From assembly GCA_036877525.1 (NCBI GenBank), contig JAZGTH010000005.1:9464001-9528000 (forward strand): DNA of 64,000 bases, read 5' to 3'. Made by a program: the position numbers and the translations under genes. The notes under the pieces were generated by a model. The model saw only the letters and a list, made by a program, of their open reading frames with translations, was not told the origin of the DNA and ran no database searches. Below, one piece after another: positions 38,148 to 48,834 of the stretch (positions are counted from its first letter, which is position 1; every line of letters begins with the position of its first letter). Source of the DNA: Chromobotia macracanthus. Taxonomy: Eukaryota > Chordata > Actinopteri > Cypriniformes > Botiidae.

Positions 38148-38393
38148 TACATTATGGACATATGCATGTGTGACGCGATAGACATGTACACCATTATGTA
38201 AACCCGATATGTCATCATAATGTACATAGCATATACTTCTGATAAGATCAAAGAGCTTTAAAATATGAATTTCTATTTATAATGTACTTCAGAGGAGGTC
38301 TGACTCCAGAAATGCCATTATTCTTTTCTCTGAGCAATCAATACGGGTTTAAATGCACAGTATTACACGTGAAAATGTAAATCAATCGTGTGT

Positions 38394-39692
38394 CTATGGT
38401 CTGCAAAAATGGCATTTAATGATTTTCTTGAACGCGCTCTGAAAGTCTTTGTTGAAGTATGCGTAAATGATGGGATTCAACAGGGAGTTTGAATACCCGA
38501 GCCAATTAATGACGTCTGTGAGCCATACAGGCATATAGCATGATGGACAAAAAGGCATCACCAGCGCTTTGATGAAGAATGGCAGCCAACACAAAATAAA
38601 AGTGCCCATAATAATGCCAAGAGTCTTTACTGTCTTGCGTTCCCGTGCCAGGGCGAGTTTTCTCTTCGCCTCGGTGTTTTTCTCATGTTTGTTCTCAAAA
38701 AGAGGGACGGAGTTTGGGGTGTTGGGCAGGGGAAGGTTGTTTTTGGTATTGCTGTGAACTTCAATGATCTCCAGAGACTCGCCGTCCTCCGCTGGCTTAA
38801 CCGCGCCGTTTGCGCACGCGGAGGGCTTGGGTTCGACTGCGCTTTTCCAGTTTTTTCCCAGCTCTCCGTTTGCTCTCTTAAACAGAGCCGGCGACACGGT
38901 GAAACATTTGACCCTCTTCTTTTCCGTCTTCCGAACCGTTTTGCGTATGCGAAATCTGGCCGCTTTAAATATGCGTCCGTACAGGACCAGCATGAGAATC
39001 AGGGGTATGTAAAACGCGCAAAACGTCGAATAAATAGTGTACCACGGGTCGTGGCTGATCATGCAAGCTTCGGGATTGGCCATGTCTTCAGCTTTGCTCC
39101 TGGGCTGCGATTTCATGATCAGCATGGGTGGAATTGATATGGAAAAGCCGACCAGCCAGGTAACGGTGATCAGAAGAGCCGCGCGTTTTAATGTCCTCTT
39201 CTTCATGTAGTCTATAGGGTCGGTGATAGCCCAGTATCTGTCCAAAGCAATAGCGCACAGGTGCAGAATGGAAGATGTGCAGCATAAAATATCTAAAGAA
39301 ATAAAAATGTCACAAGTTACCTGTCCAAGTGTCCACTTGTCTAAAACTTGGTAAAGCGCCGCCATAGGCAACACAAGCACCGACACCATAAGGTCCGTGA
39401 CAGCAAGTGATCCGATCAGGTAGTTTGCCACGTTTTGGAGGGACCTCTCCAAAGCGATAGCCGCCACGACACACGCGTTTCCAAACACGGAACACAGAAT
39501 GAGCCCACCGATCAGCACAGACGTAGAGATCTGGTAACTCAAGGGGACCTTCACAGGTTGGGTGATGTTGTCGATCTGGTGATCTAAAGCACTTTCATTG
39601 TGAAATATGGAGAATGTGCCGTTGCTTTCGTCCATGTCTGGATAAAGCGTAAAGTTGGCAAACGCCTCGAAAGGAGCCTCAGTAAACATCAT
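38394..39692 (-). CDS. htr1a: 5-hydroxytryptamine (serotonin) receptor 1A
   Basis: A Gi/o-coupled serotonin receptor of the plasma membrane, 432 aa in a single exon as in other vertebrates (human 422 aa). The N-terminus has N-glycosylation sequons (NFT, NGT, NES, NIT). Seven hydrophobic helices are visible. TM3 carries the amine-binding Asp in DIFISLDILCC and is followed by the DRYWAI motif. The third loop is long and basic. TM6 has CWLPFF, and TM7 has INWLGYSNSLLNPIIY with the NPxxY motif. The tail ends KKIIKCHFCRP, with the two cysteines that are palmitoylated in the family. The neighbouring rnf180 and rgs7bp repeat the human 5q12 order. Teleosts have a and b copies and I cannot tell which this is. 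Confidence 0.95.
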   Translation of the reverse strand: MMFTEAPFEAFANFTLYPDMDESNGTFSIFHNESALDHQIDNITQPVKVPLSYQISTSVLIGGLILCSVFGNACVVAAIALERSLQNVANYLIGSLAVTDLMVSVLVLPMAALYQVLDKWTLGQVTCDIFISLDILCCTSSILHLCAIALDRYWAITDPIDYMKKRTLKRAALLITVTWLVGFSISIPPMLIMKSQPRSKAEDMANPEACMISHDPWYTIYSTFCAFYIPLILMLVLYGRIFKAARFRIRKTVRKTEKKRVKCFTVSPALFKRANGELGKNWKSAVEPKPSACANGAVKPAEDGESLEIIEVHSNTKNNLPLPNTPNSVPLFENKHEKNTEAKRKLALARERKTVKTLGIIMGTFILCWLPFFIKALVMPFCPSCYMPVWLTDVINWLGYSNSLLNPIIYAYFNKDFQSAFKKIIKCHFCRP

Positions 39693-39776
39693 TACTCCAT
39701 TCAGAGGAGCTCACACATTTGAATGCGATGCCAGCCAAAAACATTGTCACTGGCGAGTTGTGACGAGGCGGGTCCA

Positions 39777-39782
39777 TTTATA
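39777..39782 (-). promoter_or_regulatory. TATA-box candidate upstream of htr1a
   Basis: The minus strand reads ATATAAAT about 85-90 bp before the start codon. It is the only TATA-like element close to the gene; use as a promoter is inferred. Confidence 0.35.
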
Positions 39783-40326
39783 TCAGCGGCGGATCAAACG
39801 TCAGGTACCTACGCAGGTGTGCACGAACCATTTTTTTCCTGGTACTACCACCAAGTGCCATCCTTATTGTGTCCTATTTATAACAGAATATAATGGCAAA
39901 AGGTAACACTGCAACAGGTGAATGAACAAAACACAGAGAGGTCTATGAGTTCAGTTCCGTGAATGCTGGAGGATGGACGTGTCGACGTTTCTCCTCACAA
40001 AATAAACTTTTCTGTAAGACATTAAGAGCATCGCGGTTTGGCGACTCCAGGTGCGCCACTGAGCTGAACATTGTATTGCTGCCGCTGCTGCCACCTGCCG
40101 CAGCCCTTCCGCCGTGGAGAAATATAGAGAAAATAGAGAAAATATAAACCTTTGACCCAAAGCATGCAGAATACAATCAAACTGATCCCAAATCAACATT
40201 TCCCAAACGCTTGAAATGAAAACCGGAAAACCATTTCAGGGAAATCATTTTTAATGCTCTCAAGTGCACTTAAGAGAAAGTTTTCAGTGCTGTGAAAACA
40301 ACTCAAATTAACAATATCCGTTTGAT

Positions 40327-40404
40327 GAGCAATCAATACTTATTAAATGAAACTCAATCGTGTGTTTATGGTCTGCAAAAAATGGCATTTAATGATTTTC
40401 TTGA
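40327..40404 (-). pseudogene. Decayed duplicate of the htr1a 3' end
   Basis: Positions 40354-40404 match 38382-38431 with only a C/T change and one extra A. That segment covers the last codons, the stop codon and the first 3' UTR bases of htr1a. A further identical 13-mer (gagcaatcaatac) lies at 40327-40339 and at 38332-38344, with a deletion between the blocks. The fragment has the same orientation as the gene but lies about 640 bp upstream of its start, and the inserted A shifts the frame. It looks like a local partial duplication. Confidence 0.75.
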
Positions 40405-40493
40405 CCGGCACCGCGCATAGTGTACAACGTGTTGCCAAACCAACATCTCTCAAACGCATTCAGCGAAACAAACAGGAACATTTCTATGTCCTA

Positions 40494-40525
40494 ATTTCTA
40501 TTTTCTAGAAATAGAAAATAGAAAT
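40494..40525. repeat. Short perfect inverted repeat
   Basis: ATTTCTATTTTCTA at 40494-40507 and its reverse complement at 40512-40525 flank a four-base spacer (GAAA). It lies between the htr1a fragment and the rnf180 5' region. Confidence 0.8.
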
Positions 40526-40599
40526 GCTATGCCCTAAAATGCTCTTGATTCGTGCATTATGTGATGTTTTTAATGACTGAATGAACAGATAAGAAACGG

Positions 40600-41178
40600 C
40601 GCTCTGAACTTCTCGTTTAAGGTTTGTGTCCCTTTGCGGCCTCCGTAGTGAAGGCGAGCGGACTGCAAGTAGTAGCTATTGATCTGTTGTTTTTAGCCGT
40701 TTAGCTAAACAAAGAAAATCGATACGAAGTAAATGGCCGCTTCCTTAATGGTAGGACATGTTTTTATAGATACATGACTCAAAATATTTAGCCGAGGTAA
40801 CAAACGGGAGCGATTTGCGATATTGGTTAGCAAAGAAAGACGCTAACCGGTACCGAAACAATCGGTAAATTATTTCCTGGCTACGTTGTTTACGTCTGCG
40901 TAAAAGCGATCATGTCCTTTTGTGTCAGGTTATTTCATTGGCATTATATTGTAGTGATTTTAACGTTGTTTGTGACGGCGAGAACCGTATTTGTATGGTT
41001 TATGTGTGTTGTGTTTTACGCAAGCAAGTGTACAGAAAAGTCATATTATAACATTGCATATTGACGACAACCAGGGGCATACGAATAACTATTCAATCAA
41101 AATACGCAGGTAGTATATATAGGTAACGTCGTTCGTATGTGGTACGGATTTCCTAAAGATTTGTAAGACAAGTAAAGT
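40600..41178 (+). promoter_or_regulatory. Likely rnf180 5' region
   Basis: A locally CpG-richer stretch (about 40600-41010) without repeats precedes the first rnf180 coding exon and probably contains the promoter and an untranslated exon. I could not fix the start site or splice sites. Confidence 0.4.
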
Positions 41179-43926
41179 ATGGTTTGCTATCATTTCAAGC
41201 AGAATAATGAACGGGATCTATCAGGATCACTAGAAGAGACAACAAATCTTCGCTGCAGAAGATGTCGCAGATGTCTCATAGACTCGAGCAACCTTCTCAA
41301 GGTGGGTGAACTCTGCTGCTTAACTGTTAAAATGTTTGTCCTAAGTTATTTAATCAGAATAATGTTAATCAGTGAAGGGATTTTATATGTAGGCTATGTG
41401 TGAATGTATATCTGATATTTGTTTTTGTATTATTATACAGATAGTAACACCTGGGGAAGCTGCGGCCACATGTAGTGTGTGGCATCTGAATGTTGAATCT
41501 TTGCCGGACTGGATTCTGGCAAGTGTTAATCAGGTATTGAGTTTTCGTTATTGTTAATGGGATGTTAACTTGGAAATATAAATTCATGTCATTTTGACTA
41601 TTGGAAACTGTATCTGATTTATAGTGATCTGTTCTGATGAATGTGCACTTTCCACAGGTCCATTGGACAGTGGGGAAATTAAACTGCCAGTACTGTGGAG
41701 CTCGCTTGGGCGGCTTCAATTTTATTAATTACTCCAAATGCACCTGTGGACATGATACAACTGTGCATCTAAGTAAGAGTCGTGTAGACCAGGATTTAAG
41801 ATCTCAGGTTCTCTTGAAAAGACCAGGTAGGTCTAGAGGGCCTTCTGAAAGAAGGGAGGATGGGGAAACGTCTCTCCTACAGACAGCAAACTCCGTGACC
41901 GAACTGCAGAGGACACAAATACAGTCTGCTCTGTTAGATATCTTGCCTTCTTCTTCCTTAACCCTTCACTCCTCCAGTACTGTATTCCATGAAGTCACTG
42001 CTGGTGATGTAAATGAAACTGAACTTGAGGGGGCATCCACTGAAGAACCACATGTTCTTGGAACTGTTGAAGTGGGCACAGATGTTCTTATTCCTTCTGT
42101 ATTGCTACACCCATCACAGCTATCTGATTATCAGGAAAACCTGGAGGAACGTCACGTGTATTCTTCTTTCCAGATGAGTGCCTCTCTTGACATAGCAGTA
42201 GATACAGAGGGTGTCAGACCCAGAGTGATAGAGGAGCCATCAAGAAATATCTCCCCTATCCTACAACCAAAGCTCTCCAAGAGAGAGAAAAATCGCCTGA
42301 AGAGCTTGAGAAGGAAGCAAAGGAAAAAAGAACGCAGGATTCAGAGGCAACAGGAGGCAAAAGATTTGGTGAGATAGGAGTAGAGCCTGCATTTGTGATT
42401 TCAACCACTATTTAGCAAAGCTAGACAAAGTCAAATAATCATTACAAAACAATTTTGTCATACAGTACCAAAAAACATCACAGTCGTTTGCATATTATTC
42501 ATTCTGAAATACATTATTAAAATCTACCGTTAGCTGTTACATGATTTTTTTTTTCCATTAAAAAATTCCTCCATAAAATATATCTTTGTGTTACAGTTCT
42601 GCAGGCTGTTTGTTACCATAATTTATAGTCTGGAATTGCAAAGGCATTTAAAAACACTCTAAGTTCCATTCTGAACGGCACACAACTCTGCTATGTAGTT
42701 TATTTAATGTATGAGGTGGCAGACAAGCAAGAAATGGATATGAGTTATTAGATGAGGAGCTGCTTTGTACTGGAGAGAGTTCTGGCACGGAGCCAAAAAT
42801 AGATCCGCGGATCAGGACAGGCATAAATCCACATGCTGGGTGGCTGCAAAATCCTGAGGATCTTATTAAGCCATTCACAGTAGCACATGACTCCTGCAGC
42901 AGGTGTCATTTGCTTTCTAAACGCTGTTTTTGCTGCTTTATTGAGACACGAGGGGAAAAAAAATGATAGCAAAAGAGAGTAGGATTGGAATCATGAAATA
43001 TTGTGAGCAGGATAGGAACTTGTGTTAGCAGCATGAGCACCAGAGCTCAATGTATCAATGTCTATGAACATGCATGTAGGGTAACCTCTAGACAATGGCT
43101 CAGACAATCATTTCGGGAATAAGATATTTTGTGTTTTGTTATTACTTCCATCCATCAGGCTATAAAGTGGGACCTGACGAGCAGTGACGATGAGGAGAGG
43201 GAGGGATATACTTGTGCTGTGTGTTTAGATGTGTATTACAGCCCCTACAAGTGTCAACCTTGCAGTCATGTGTTCTGTGAGCCCTGTCTGAGAACACTGG
43301 CTAAAAACCGGCCAAGCAACACTCCCTGCCCTCTCTGCAGAACCCTCATATCCCATGTGCTCTTTCAGGAAGGTGAGTGGAGCAGATATTCTCCATATCT
43401 TCTTTCAGAGTACATTCACTCATGTTGGTCTCAGTTTATTATATTGCATTAAGGAGCCTTAGCAAACAAATATCTTAACCACTTGTCAAACCTTTTGTTT
43501 CAGAGCTCAATCAAACTACAAAGACTTGCTTCCCAAAAGTTTATTGGTCAAGACATGAGACCTTTCAAAAGACCAACTTCTCCAAATGGCCGCTGCCCAG
43601 CTGTCCAAAGCGCTTTCGCATATTTTGGGGTTTGTTATTTTGTTGTATAGTTTTACTCTGTAATGCATTTTACTCTAACACACAATAATGTTTTAGTAAC
43701 GTTGAAGTGAATTGTTTTTGTTGTTGTTTCAGGGTTTCAGAGACACGTGGGTTCTCCTGGTCGCTGGCAGTTTCCCTACAGAGCATTTGGACTGGATGTT
43801 CTGGACTTGGGCGACATGTGGGGCTGGCCATTTGACGTTGACCTTGTGATCATCTCCATTTACTCTCTTCACTGGGTGCTGGCGTTTATTATCTTCTGTG
43901 GCCTTTGCTACTTCTTTCTTTTCTGA
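41179..43926 (+). CDS. rnf180: RING finger protein 180, membrane-anchored E3 ubiquitin ligase
   Basis: An E3 ubiquitin ligase anchored in the ER membrane by its C-terminus; the human protein has 592 residues. Coding exons: 41179-41301, 41441-41533, 41658-42368, 43159-43372, 43504-43629 and 43733-43926 (486 aa). The N-terminus holds the cysteine pairs LRCRRCRRC and CQYCGARLGGFNF, then CTCGHDTTVHLSKSR, all conserved in the family. Exon 3 ends in a basic coiled stretch (KREKNRLKSLRRKQRKKERR). Exon 4 is a C3HC4 RING: CAVCLD, CQPCSHVFCEPCLRTLAK, CPLCR. The last exon encodes the membrane helix IISIYSLHWVLAFIIFCGLC and ends YFFLF. The middle is shorter and diverged relative to human. The gene lies head to head with htr1a, as in mammals. 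Confidence 0.93.
42369..43158 (+). other. rnf180 intron 3
   Basis: About 790 bp of AT-rich intron between the basic region and the RING exon. I see no repeat family or extra exon in it. Confidence 0.6.
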
Positions 43927-44600
43927 TGCATGGAGGGTCAGATCTCTCTTTGCTGTTGCCGGACAATGAATGTTGTTGACAGTGGACATCTCATCAAGTG
44001 CCTCATTCTTTTATCGTAATGTAGCTTTGAATATAGGCAATAGGGAAATATGAGTAAGCTATTTGTGTGTTTGTTTGTGGTTTAGGTCTTACAGGGCTTG
44101 TGCAATCCATAGCAGTCGAGTTTTTAATCTATCACCCGCCTTCAGTTTATAACAGTATTATAATGCTGTAGAAAGCGTAAAATAAGCAATAATCCAGGGC
44201 ATAATGTTTAATCTGCTATACACTTCACTGAGTTGCGTGCTTTTGTTGCTATGACATTTGAGACTGTTAGGTGCCTGTTGAACAATTGTGATGTGTTACT
44301 TTTAAACTAATTAATATCCATCTTCTGCTACAAATATGCGTGTTCATAGTTTCACTGGCTTCTTTTACATAGTAAAATGTTGGAGAACTTTTGTGGCTTT
44401 ATCCTTTTTTTAAATGCCACCCTAATATAATGTTGCTGGGGCAAAAGGCTTACAATCCCAGTCGAGTAAAGCTCCTGCCAACGACAGGACAGGTGCTTTA
44501 TTCCTGATTAATCTCACCCCCCATGAGAGCATGAGAGGGTTTTGCGTTACCAAATATGAATCTAAGCGGAGATTAATCGCACAGATGCGCATTACGAATT
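43927..44600. other. rnf180 - rgs7bp spacer
   Basis: Holds the rnf180 3' UTR; I found no canonical AATAAA in it. From about 44600 the sequence becomes GC-rich toward rgs7bp. The minus-strand frame at 43729-43989 is a shadow of the last rnf180 exon. Confidence 0.5.
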
Positions 44601-44875
44601 AAATCGATGTTCTCGTCCCTGAACACTTGTGGGCTTTTTTGGACAAAAGCGTGAAGCCTTCAGCTGCGGAGCTCCAGCGGCGCTCGGCCCTCGACGGGAG
44701 TGAAGGTGACTCGTCCGTGCGCGCAGAAGATGCAGCATCGCGGACGCTCGCTCGGCTCCGTCTCATCACTCTAATCGTCGACAGCCGCGAAACGACCCGC
44801 ATTCGGGTTCTCGACCTCCCCACAAACGAGACGACATTTCCTCCGTGTGGTGGTTTTAGTCGTGGATGCGTATGC
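44600..44875 (+). promoter_or_regulatory. CpG-rich 5' region of rgs7bp
   Basis: A dense run of CG dinucleotides begins near 44590 and continues through exon 1 to about 45060, in strong contrast with the AT-rich surroundings. It is probably the promoter CpG island and 5' UTR. Confidence 0.55.
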
Positions 44876-45462
44876 ATGTGTTCTGCACCGAACGGGCGAA
44901 AGAACCGCCCCAGATCCGCAGCCAACATTTTTCAGATCGGCAAGTCTTCGCTGCGGGATCCGGAGCGTCGGGAGAGCACCGAGAGCACGCGCAGAGCGCA
45001 GCGGGCGATGGATGACTGTAGAACGGTGAGTGCGCTGCATTGTCACCCTTAATATTCCGCGGTGTTGTTTTCAGGAGGCGAGCGTGACGGCTGCTGTAGT
45101 CCACTGCGGATGCTGTTCTCAGAACGGCTTTTTAGTTAAACGTGGACAGATTTCTGTACGAAGTGCACAGGTGTAAATCGGTGCCATTTATGCGTAATTG
45201 AAGCAAACCCGTCCAACCCAGCAAGACTGATACTAGCTGCAGGTGCTGGTATATTATAATCTAAACGAAGCGGATCCATTGAACGTGATCAATTGCCAGA
45301 GCCCCATAAATAGCCTGCTGAATGCCCATTGCACATTTGCATCATTAGCGATCATATATGGGTATTATATTTTCTTATGCAACAATTGTTGCAACAAAAG
45401 GACATCCCATGCAATCCCATGTGTTGCTATGGGGCATCAAGATAATGGCAGCTCAGGTCGTG

Positions 45463-45495
<33 letters not shown>

Positions 45496-46705
45496 TTTCT
45501 AAAAATAGACCATGAGGTGCACTGAGAAGGATTTGTCTCAATTTCAGACTGTCCAGGAGTTCAACACTCTTGTGGCCCTCCATCGAGAGCAGGTCATCTC
45601 CATTGGCGAAGCTACAATTGACTGTCCTTCTTTAAGGGCACAGATGCACAAGACGCGCATCAAGGGATGCGCAGTCGCCCAGTCCGCCTATCACAACCTC
45701 ATCGCAATTTCTGGGTACGACTCTGTTACTATTTGTGGATGCATTTGTTGTTGCTTTTGCATATTCGTTGTGAAACGGGCTTTCTTTTTATGCTTATCCT
45801 GTCGCAGGCCGGAGGATGGTGAAATCCACCCGGAGATATGCAGGTTATTCATCCAGCTTCAGTGCTGCCTGGAGATGTACATTACGGAGATGCTCAAGTC
45901 TATGTGTCTGTTGGGTGTGCTGCAGCTTCATAGGAAAGGTGTTGTGTCAATGACAGCCAGCAGAGGGCAGCAAATTCTTCAAATAAACAGACCTGAGTAC
46001 ATAAAGCTAATATACTGCATGGTCAAATCCCGCTGTCACTCTGAAGGTGGCAGGGTATTTACAGAAGAAGACAATAAATGCATTAAACAGCCCTCTCGAG
46101 TGCTAATTCTGTTTTGTTCAAGTAAAACAAGGCGTATCTTTATGACATCCTTATGACAGCATTATGCCAACTATAATGAACTATTTTTCCACATAGGTAA
46201 TGACATGTGTCCGGAGGCAAGCATGGACTGCAGGGTGGATGAAAGCTCTGATGTGCCGATGTTGGAAGATCGGTCGTCATCACCTGTGGATTTCCCACAA
46301 GAATCTTGGCTTGTGTGTACGGACATTGAAAACATAGAGAGGTAAAAAACATGGATTGGGAATAACAGCTGTGGAATATGCACGCCACTGTAACACTCAC
46401 TGTATTACTCAATACTGGCTTCAGTCTTCTATGTTTAGAAATTTTTGATGTGGAATTTCTTTCAGTGATATACGAGAAATGAGGAATCTTCTAAGCAAAC
46501 TCAGGGAGACAATGCCTTTACCACTGAAAAATCAAGGTGAGTCTAAATTTAAAAAAAGTTGTAGATTTAATTCTGTGCTGTAAATTTTTAACGGTGCCCT
46601 TTCATGTGTCTAGATGACAGCAGCCTGCTAAATTTAACTCCTTACCCGCTGGTGAGGCAGAGGAAGAGGCGATTCTCTGGGCTTTGTTGCCTCGTGTCTG
46701 GCTAA
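44876..46705 (+). CDS. rgs7bp: Regulator of G-protein signaling 7-binding protein (R7BP)
   Basis: A palmitoylated adaptor that carries R7-RGS/Gbeta5 complexes to the neuronal plasma membrane and shuttles to the nucleus when depalmitoylated. Coding exons: 44876-45025, 45548-45714, 45808-45938, 46197-46341, 46466-46536 and 46614-46705 (251 aa; human 257). The start MCSAPNGRKNRP is chosen by similarity to the human N-terminus; the frame is open further upstream. Diagnostic stretches are VQEFNTLVALHREQVISIGE, PEDGEIHPEICRLFIQLQCC, LLSKLRETMPLPLKNQ and SLLNLTPYPLV. The C-terminus has the polybasic RQRKRRF and the palmitoylated cysteine pair in GLCCLVSG. Intron 1 contains a (CA)n run at 45469-45494. 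Confidence 0.95.
45469..45494. repeat. (CA)n microsatellite
   Basis: About 13 CA units in rgs7bp intron 1, some 50 bp before exon 2. Confidence 0.9.
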
Positions 46706-48834
46706 ACCTTCAATACTCTCAGCTCTTCTTCTTTGATCACTGACAGTTAGTGCTTCACTCGTCACTTCCATGTCTCTAATAAACGTTAGTTACTCTACTG
46801 TGACTGTCCCGGACGTTCTCTAAACCTCTTAATTGCTTGTGTGGAAGGACACAATCCCATTGATTCAAAACTCCCCTCACAGTGCATCAAGTTCATAAAG
46901 TAAAATCCAATGGAATCCATTACGTCCCGAGAGGTCCATTGCCTGTCATTTGTTGTGAAACCATATGATTGTATAAAAAACCGATTGAAATCTTACATCC
47001 ACAAATACTAACATCTGTCTCTGTTTTTTTTTTGCTTTATTTTTACTCAGAGAGCAGGAGAGCTTGTTATCAGTGAAAGAGGGCACGTTTATAACATTGT
47101 TTTCCATCTTCTTGACTTTCGGTTTATGTATACTCTCTCATATACACACATTTAGTCACTGTGTAATGCTTTTAATTTAGTCTTCCAAAAGAGAAAATGT
47201 TGTAAAAAAATTCTATTAGTTTTTATGGGCACCTGAGCGCTCTGCACTAAAGCCATCGCTATTTCATTCTAAGCTTGAAACAGATATAATAATAAAATTC
47301 ATTTGTGTAAATAATACATATAATTGTAAATAAAACATTGTGTTTGTTATAATTGATTTTAAAGTTTTAGTTTTCATTTATCCATAATACATCAGGTTTT
47401 AGGAGAGTTTGCTGCATGGTTTTTTGGTTTCCACATCAGGTGTTTAAATATGCATAGAGTTATAGCTCATATCAAGCTATACGTCATTTTCGAACGATAA
47501 TAAAGATATTTGTTTACTGTATTGTTTTGTTTCATTGTATAATAATTGACTTCCAGATTTGTTTGGCTTTAAAAACAAGACAATTATTTTTATATCTTTA
47601 ATGTCTGCATATTTTAAATAGTGACGCTTATTCTGAAGAGGACAGAAATAAAGAAAGGTAAGAAAGAATGTGAAGCTTTAGAACAATCTGTTGTTTAACT
47701 AGCCAGAGAGAAATGCGACAATGTTCTGTAGTAGTAAAATGTTATCCATATAACCGCCTTCACATTCTCGTGGTTAAAAGGGGTGGGTGGGTTGGGGGTG
47801 TCTAAGTGAAGACTTCCAGCTGGAGGGATTTACTGGAAGTTAGAGGGGGGTGGACAAATTGTGAAAGAGAGAGAGAACTAAAAAGGAATTCTGCAGTTCT
47901 TTTTCAGGGCAGCTGATTGTTTTTTCTGCATTGCGATGTTGATGTTTACTGATATTGTGGACACAGAGACTACAAACAATCAGGCGTGACTGTACATACA
48001 CGCTTTTGAAGAGGTGTGGAATTAATGTGTGAGTATTATTCAATGAGTTCAGATTCTACACTTCTTTTCAAGCAGCTCTGTTAATGTGTTGGTGAAGTGT
48101 TAACCTAATTGAAGTCATTTTAAATTACTTTATCAGATTGATTTAGTACCATGATGGAAACAACTGGAGTCCAATTTAGCATTTTTGATAATTATATACA
48201 AACATAATTATTATATTCAATTACATTTGGAGCATAACAATTTCAAAACAATAAATTGTGAAATTGACAAGAATGTTTTTAGTATTTGATTTGATGAATA
48301 CAGGCACGCGAGCTGGCATGCACTCCACAAGCTTATGCAAAACAAGATAAATCGTGTTATTTCTGCATGATCTTAGAACAATTCAAAGCATCTAGTGTGT
48401 TTTAAAGGGAACAAGTGGAGACAAATCTGAAGTTATTTGCAAATTGTAGTGATCAAAAATACTGCAGAATCTTAAATATGCTTTATTTGCAGGTTGAAAT
48501 GAAAAAAGTCTATATTTGATTTTCAAATTTAGGCAAGAAAGGGTAAGAAGAACATAAATTAAATACTTGAATACTGAATGCACTTAAAATCAAATTCAGT
48601 CTCCCTTACTTGAAACCATATGATACCTTCTATGAAGCTGATAATGTTCTTTTTGGGAAAATGTACCTAGCTTTATTTAATTACATAAATTGAAATATAA
48701 CTTACACATCCGTACATGTGTACATGTGCTAATGAACAATGATAAAAATCTGCTATAAAGCATTGTTAGTTGTTCATTTTAATTGTATTTCTACCCAAAC
48801 ATATGCTATTACGTTCAGACAGTCTGTCTTCTCT
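46706..48834. other. rgs7bp 3' UTR and rgs7bp - c6 spacer
   Basis: AATAAA signals at 47291, 47329 and 47499 probably end rgs7bp. The remainder to c6 is AT-rich. No gene is seen. A T-rich stretch ending ACGTTCAG near 48816 could be the acceptor for a c6 untranslated exon. Confidence 0.5.
47329..47334 (+). terminator. Poly(A) signal of rgs7bp
   Basis: AATAAA about 620 bp after the stop codon; similar signals at 47291 and 47499 may serve alternative ends. Confidence 0.5.

Noticed and set aside
40327..40404. A second htr1a gene
   Set aside because: Only the last codons and 3' UTR are present and an inserted base breaks the frame; no upstream receptor sequence adjoins it.
44627..44875. N-terminal extension of rgs7bp to an upstream ATG
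   Set aside because: The frame is open because the region is GC-rich. Similarity to R7BP starts at the ATG at 44876.
45512..46156. A 214-residue + strand frame across rgs7bp exons 2 and 3
   Set aside because: It reads through introns 2 and 3. Strong donors and acceptors and the human R7BP match show that only 45548-45714 and 45808-45938 are coding.
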